This document shows positions 60,836 to 64,000 of a stretch of DNA of 64,000 nt, in pieces. The stretch's first letter is position 1, and every line of letters begins with the position of its first letter. The DNA comes from Coemansia sp. RSA 1804 (Eukaryota > Kickxellomycota > Kickxellomycetes > Kickxellales > Kickxellaceae): contig JANBTH010000002.1 in the NCBI GenBank assembly GCA_027578815.1, forward strand, positions 62,001 to 126,000. The letters run 5' to 3'. The notes beneath the pieces are model-generated. The model ran no database searches. It worked only from the letters and a program-made list of their open reading frames with translations, and was not told the DNA's origin. Position numbers and translations under genes: made by a program.

Positions 60836-61738
60836 CTAAAGCCGTGCCTTTGCACCACTGTTATTCGCCTCGGCATGCATCTTACGCAGCAAGGCAACAC
60901 GCGTATGCTCAGCATCGCCCAAAAAGGCATCGAGCTCCATATCCTCGTCCCTAACGCCCTGCGTCAACGCATACTTTGACATATCGGTGACACCGGCCTC
61001 GCGCAACACAATCTCGTCAATGCACAGATTTCCAGTGAACGAGCTTGGCTTCTGCAGAATAGCAAGCGCCGCATCGGCCATGATCTCGGCGGTGCGCAGA
61101 TTAGGCTTGTTCTTGATCGCCGCAATCATGTTGAGCGCAGCGGTCTCGATTGCCGTGTACGGCCACAGGCCATTGACTGCGATCCCGTGCTTTGCAAACT
61201 CGCCCGAGTGGCCCAGAACAAGCATCGACATGTTGTATTTGGCCATTGCGTAGGCCGGATATTTGTCAAACCATTTCTGGCTCATATCCAGCGGTGGGCT
61301 GAGTGTGAGGACACGCGGGTTCTTTGACCGCTTCAGATGAGGGAGCGCCAGCTTTGTCACCAGCCATGTTCCACGCCCGTTGATGCTGTGCATCAGATCG
61401 TATCTCTTTGGCACCGTGTTCTCGGTGCTCTCCATGAATATGGCCGATGCATTGTTGATCACAATGTCTAGGTGTCCAAACGTCTCAACTGTCTTGGCAA
61501 TTGCTTTCTGCACCTGCTCTTCGTCGCGGATGTCGCATTGGACCGGAAGCGCCTTGCCGCCGGCTGCCTCAATGGCCTTGGCTGCCGTGTAGATTGTGCC
61601 CGGAAGCTTGCTGTTCGGGTCAGCTGTTTTGGCGGCAATCGCAATGCTTGCGCCTTCCTTTGCCAGACGAACCGCAATGGCTTCTCCAATGCCGCGGGAT
61701 CCGCCGGTGATGAAGACAACAGTGTCCTTGAGGCTCAT
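60836..61738 (-). CDS. HSDL2-like short-chain dehydrogenase, peroxisomal
   Basis: 300 aa SDR. TGGSRGIG at 11-18, INNAS near 95-98, the family-specific TLSPPL with S147, and catalytic Y163-x3-K167 (YAMAK). The middle WPYTAIETAA and GNLCIDEIVL segments match HSDL2. Unlike animal HSDL2 there is no SCP2 domain. It ends in ARL, a type 1 peroxisomal targeting signal, which agrees with the peroxisomal place of HSDL2. A role in fatty-acid or sterol metabolism is likely, substrate unknown. The ATG at 61738 (MSLKDTVVFITGG) is the family start. Upstream open codons to 61879 read like leader DNA. Confidence 0.9.
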   Translation of the reverse strand: MSLKDTVVFITGGSRGIGEAIAVRLAKEGASIAIAAKTADPNSKLPGTIYTAAKAIEAAGGKALPVQCDIRDEEQVQKAIAKTVETFGHLDIVINNASAIFMESTENTVPKRYDLMHSINGRGTWLVTKLALPHLKRSKNPRVLTLSPPLDMSQKWFDKYPAYAMAKYNMSMLVLGHSGEFAKHGIAVNGLWPYTAIETAALNMIAAIKNKPNLRTAEIMADAALAILQKPSSFTGNLCIDEIVLREAGVTDMSKYALTQGVRDEDMELDAFLGDAEHTRVALLRKMHAEANNSGAKARL

Positions 61739-62172
61739 ACTCTGAGTGTTAATATTCAGTTGAGAAGGGGGAAAACAAGGTGGACAAATAGATAGAGCGA
61801 TAAAAAGAGGAGAAAGACTGGCTAGAATATAAAATAGAAAGGCAAGAGAGGATGATTGTGCACAGGGCATCGTCACCAAAGGGCATCATCATCTGTCTCA
61901 TCTCTAGAACTTCTTTCGGTTTACATTTAGCACGTGAACGGAGAGTTCAGAGCAAAATGGAAATCAATCATGTTTCACAAGCCTGGGGGAGAAAGGAGGA
62001 AATGAAAAATAAGAATGCTATTCGGAGCCGCGGAACACGAGTGTTTTCCGCCCTCTTGTCCTAGAAAAGCTCTCTGCTGGAAAACTCGGCAAATAACAAA
62101 TTTAGTGTTAATCAGCGGGTTGCGAGATCAAGGGACCGGGTAGCCAACAGCTCTTCTCTTCATATTATGACC
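61739..62172. other. Intergenic region between SDR and P450 copy 2
   Basis: Promoter side of the SDR. A CACGTG lies at 61931-61936. Short ORFs (for example an ATG frame of 35 codons at 61957) show no motif. Confidence 0.4.
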
Positions 62173-63753
62173 CTAGGTTGCGGGCGATATCAGAACCCAG
62201 CAATCCTTTGCTGGATGCACGGGTGCCAGCGTAATGAAGGAAGAGCCCGGAATGTCCTCAACGGAGCGGTATCTGCTCCTAATGTCGGCGGAGAGCTCAA
62301 AGTCGTACTTGTGGATGAGGTTGGCCAGCGTCGTGAACAGCTCAAACAGACCGAGGAAGCGGCCAATGCAGTTGCGCACACCAGCACTGAAGACAAGCAC
62401 ATCCTTGATGCGTTCCTCGGCGTCGGGACCCATGAAACGGTCGGGATCAAATTGTTTTGGCTCGCTCCACACGTTGGGATTAAGATGGCATGGGCTGATT
62501 GAGACGCACAGCTCCGCGCCGAACGGCACCTGGTATTTGCCTAACAAACAGACGCCGTTGGTCGGAACGCGGCGTGGAAGATAGCCCGCAACAACCGTAT
62601 GGAGGCGCATCACCTCGTAGATGAAGGCTGTCAGATACGGCAAGCTGCTTCTGGCCATATCGTATCGGATAACAGTGGATTTGTCTGGAAAGGCTGTGCG
62701 GATATTGTCCTTCAGCCGCTGGTACACCTCAGGCGCGTATAGCATGCGCAGCGTGGCCCATGCCATCGTGTTGCTTGTTGTGTCGGTTCCGGCCGCCAGC
62801 ATGAGCTGGAGCTCCGCTGTCACTGCGTCGTCATCCATCATCTTGCCAGTCATTGGATCATGTGCAGTCATAAGTCTCTGCAAAATATCCTCATGCGCTG
62901 CGCGCTTCTCTTTGCTGGACTCTGCTTTCTTGTTCTCCAGACGCCGCTTCCTGATTGCGTTTGCAGTTCTTGCTACCAGATGGTTCCTGGCAGCTACCAT
63001 GTTGTAGAACAGGTGTTGAGTGTAGTTGCCAAACGGAAGGGTAGCCTGGATGATTCCAATTGATATTGTGCTGCGAAGCTGGTCGATGATTGTCTGGTCT
63101 TCACTGGGAATAACATTGAAACTAGCACCATATCCCAGAATTCCAATTACATCGAACGCTATACCGTGGTACCCGTAATAAAAGTTCACACGGGTCTTCT
63201 TTTCTATTGTCTTCTCGTTCTTTGACAATGCTAGCTGCGAATCCCAGCTTTTCATCAATGAAAGCACGCCATGCTCGAGAATCTTGTCTTCGTACAGACG
63301 AATGGTAGGCAGCGAGTACGAGTTCCCTATTTGCCTTCTTTTTGTTTTGCTTACTTCCGGATCGATAGCCGAGAATGAGCTGACCGCTGTTATGCCGTTG
63401 CTCTCGTACATCTTACCCTTGAGGAAATCGTGTGTGGCAAGTATCCTTTTCAGCTCATCCAGACTGCTGACCGATATCTGGTTGTACCCAATGCGCACCA
63501 CCTCGCCATACTTGCTATGCAGCTTATTTACGTATGTATGGTAGCTTCCACACGAAATGTGGTAGTTGAGAATAATGTTGCTAAATGAGTTTAACAGAGG
63601 CCCAGGGATTTTTCGCATAGGTGTGAGGAATGAGCGCTTAATCATAACACCCAAAATCCATATCCCCGCGACTACCAGCCCTTTGACAAGAGCGCTGTCA
63701 CTCTGGAACAGCTGTACGCGGAAGAAGCTATCAATATGCTGAAAATAAGACAT
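62173..63753 (-). CDS. Cytochrome P450 monooxygenase (copy 2)
   Basis: 526 aa paralogue of the P450 at 51742-53337. Membrane anchor near residues 20-40 (ALVKGLVVAGIWILGVMI), proline hinge KIPGPLLN, I-helix AAGTDTTSNT, K-helix EVMR, FDPDRFMG, and the heme ligand C462 in FSAGVRNCIGRF. Its codons are richer in G/C than those of copy 1. The ATG at 63753 (MSYFQHIDSFF) is preferred. An upstream in-frame extension begins with GTG and has presequence-unlike composition. Substrate unknown. Confidence 0.93.
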   Translation of the reverse strand: MSYFQHIDSFFRVQLFQSDSALVKGLVVAGIWILGVMIKRSFLTPMRKIPGPLLNSFSNIILNYHISCGSYHTYVNKLHSKYGEVVRIGYNQISVSSLDELKRILATHDFLKGKMYESNGITAVSSFSAIDPEVSKTKRRQIGNSYSLPTIRLYEDKILEHGVLSLMKSWDSQLALSKNEKTIEKKTRVNFYYGYHGIAFDVIGILGYGASFNVIPSEDQTIIDQLRSTISIGIIQATLPFGNYTQHLFYNMVAARNHLVARTANAIRKRRLENKKAESSKEKRAAHEDILQRLMTAHDPMTGKMMDDDAVTAELQLMLAAGTDTTSNTMAWATLRMLYAPEVYQRLKDNIRTAFPDKSTVIRYDMARSSLPYLTAFIYEVMRLHTVVAGYLPRRVPTNGVCLLGKYQVPFGAELCVSISPCHLNPNVWSEPKQFDPDRFMGPDAEERIKDVLVFSAGVRNCIGRFLGLFELFTTLANLIHKYDFELSADIRSRYRSVEDIPGSSFITLAPVHPAKDCWVLISPAT

Positions 63754-64000
63754 TATTATAAATAAAAGTAACCGCTTATTACGAGTTGAATACCTAAATC
63801 TGGCAAAATAAAAAAGTTTGTAAAAATTTTCAACCTTGGGTTTAACTTTGTTATATAGGCTGGACTGTACAGCAAAATTACAGTTTATACAGCGTTTTCT
63901 ACTCAACACACTTACCTATTACGTGTAGTAGTGTAAATGGAATGATACTCTATCACCACTAGTGCATAAAAAGACAACACCAACATGAAATGGAAGCAGT
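63754..64000. other. Upstream region of P450 copy 2, window end
   Basis: AT-rich promoter side of the P450. The open codons above the ATG show no intron or motif. Nothing else is seen before the window ends. Confidence 0.35.

Noticed and set aside
62190..62584. Plus-strand and other-frame ORFs opposite P450 copy 2
   Set aside because: Shadows of the P450, which has all motifs in one frame.

Overview
The window looks like nuclear DNA from a fungus. It carries an alternative oxidase pair, FACT, THO, TRAPP and SSU-processome genes, a DUF221/CSC1 channel, DHHC and NIPA membrane proteins, fungal P450s, and mostly intronless genes. GC-rich, low-complexity coding (polyQ, polyA, polyG) separated by AT-rich intergenic DNA suggests an early-diverging lineage. 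Kickxellomycotina (Coemansia/Linderina-like) is my best guess, inferred from gene style and not proven. Only two introns are clearly visible, in eIF1A and the CSC1-like gene. I recognise no tRNA, rRNA, transposase or CRISPR array. One assembly gap (98 N) lies at 54437-54534.

Layout. 0-9.3 kb is housekeeping: a GFA-like zinc protein, a FYVE protein, ornithine carbamoyltransferase, eIF1A, Sec61 gamma, a small membrane protein and ISA2. 9.9-13.9 kb holds alternative oxidase copy 1 and an AT-rich island with two members of a small-protein family. 14-18.9 kb holds a small zinc-finger ORF and a Neo1-type P4-ATPase. 19-21.6 kb is a second AT-rich island with a duplicated unit encoding short K/E-rich proteins. 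21.7-33.5 kb holds a CSC1-like channel, THO1/HPR1, a NIPA-like transporter, NOG1 and a disordered protein. 34.4-38.6 kb holds alternative oxidase copy 2 with a second pair of small-protein genes. 39-51 kb holds FAF1, a mitochondrial PP2C, an SDR, an unknown membrane protein, an NMNAT-like enzyme, POB3 and TRAPPC2L. 51.3-55 kb is a third AT-rich island with two more small-protein genes, a P450 and a P450 relic. 55-64 kb holds a RIB2-like deaminase, a DHHC palmitoyltransferase, a GPCR-like receptor, an HSDL2-like SDR and a second P450.

The most unusual signal is a family of 73-74 aa proteins with six copies here: four full-length ORFs and two copies carrying a single one-base frameshift each. 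The core motif is PSGxTGxQ(I/V) and the C-terminus is TLYYT, TLYVS or TLYFS. They sit only in the AT-rich islands, and three intact copies lie convergent to an alternative oxidase or P450 gene. Each has a TATA-like box about 82-102 nt upstream. Four copies share about 0.4-0.7 kb of duplicated 5' flank. Length and predicted strand order resemble a ubiquitin-like beta-grasp, which is inference only. The two alternative oxidases are almost identical over their catalytic halves and 3' flanks but differ at the N-terminus, which suggests duplication followed by gene conversion.
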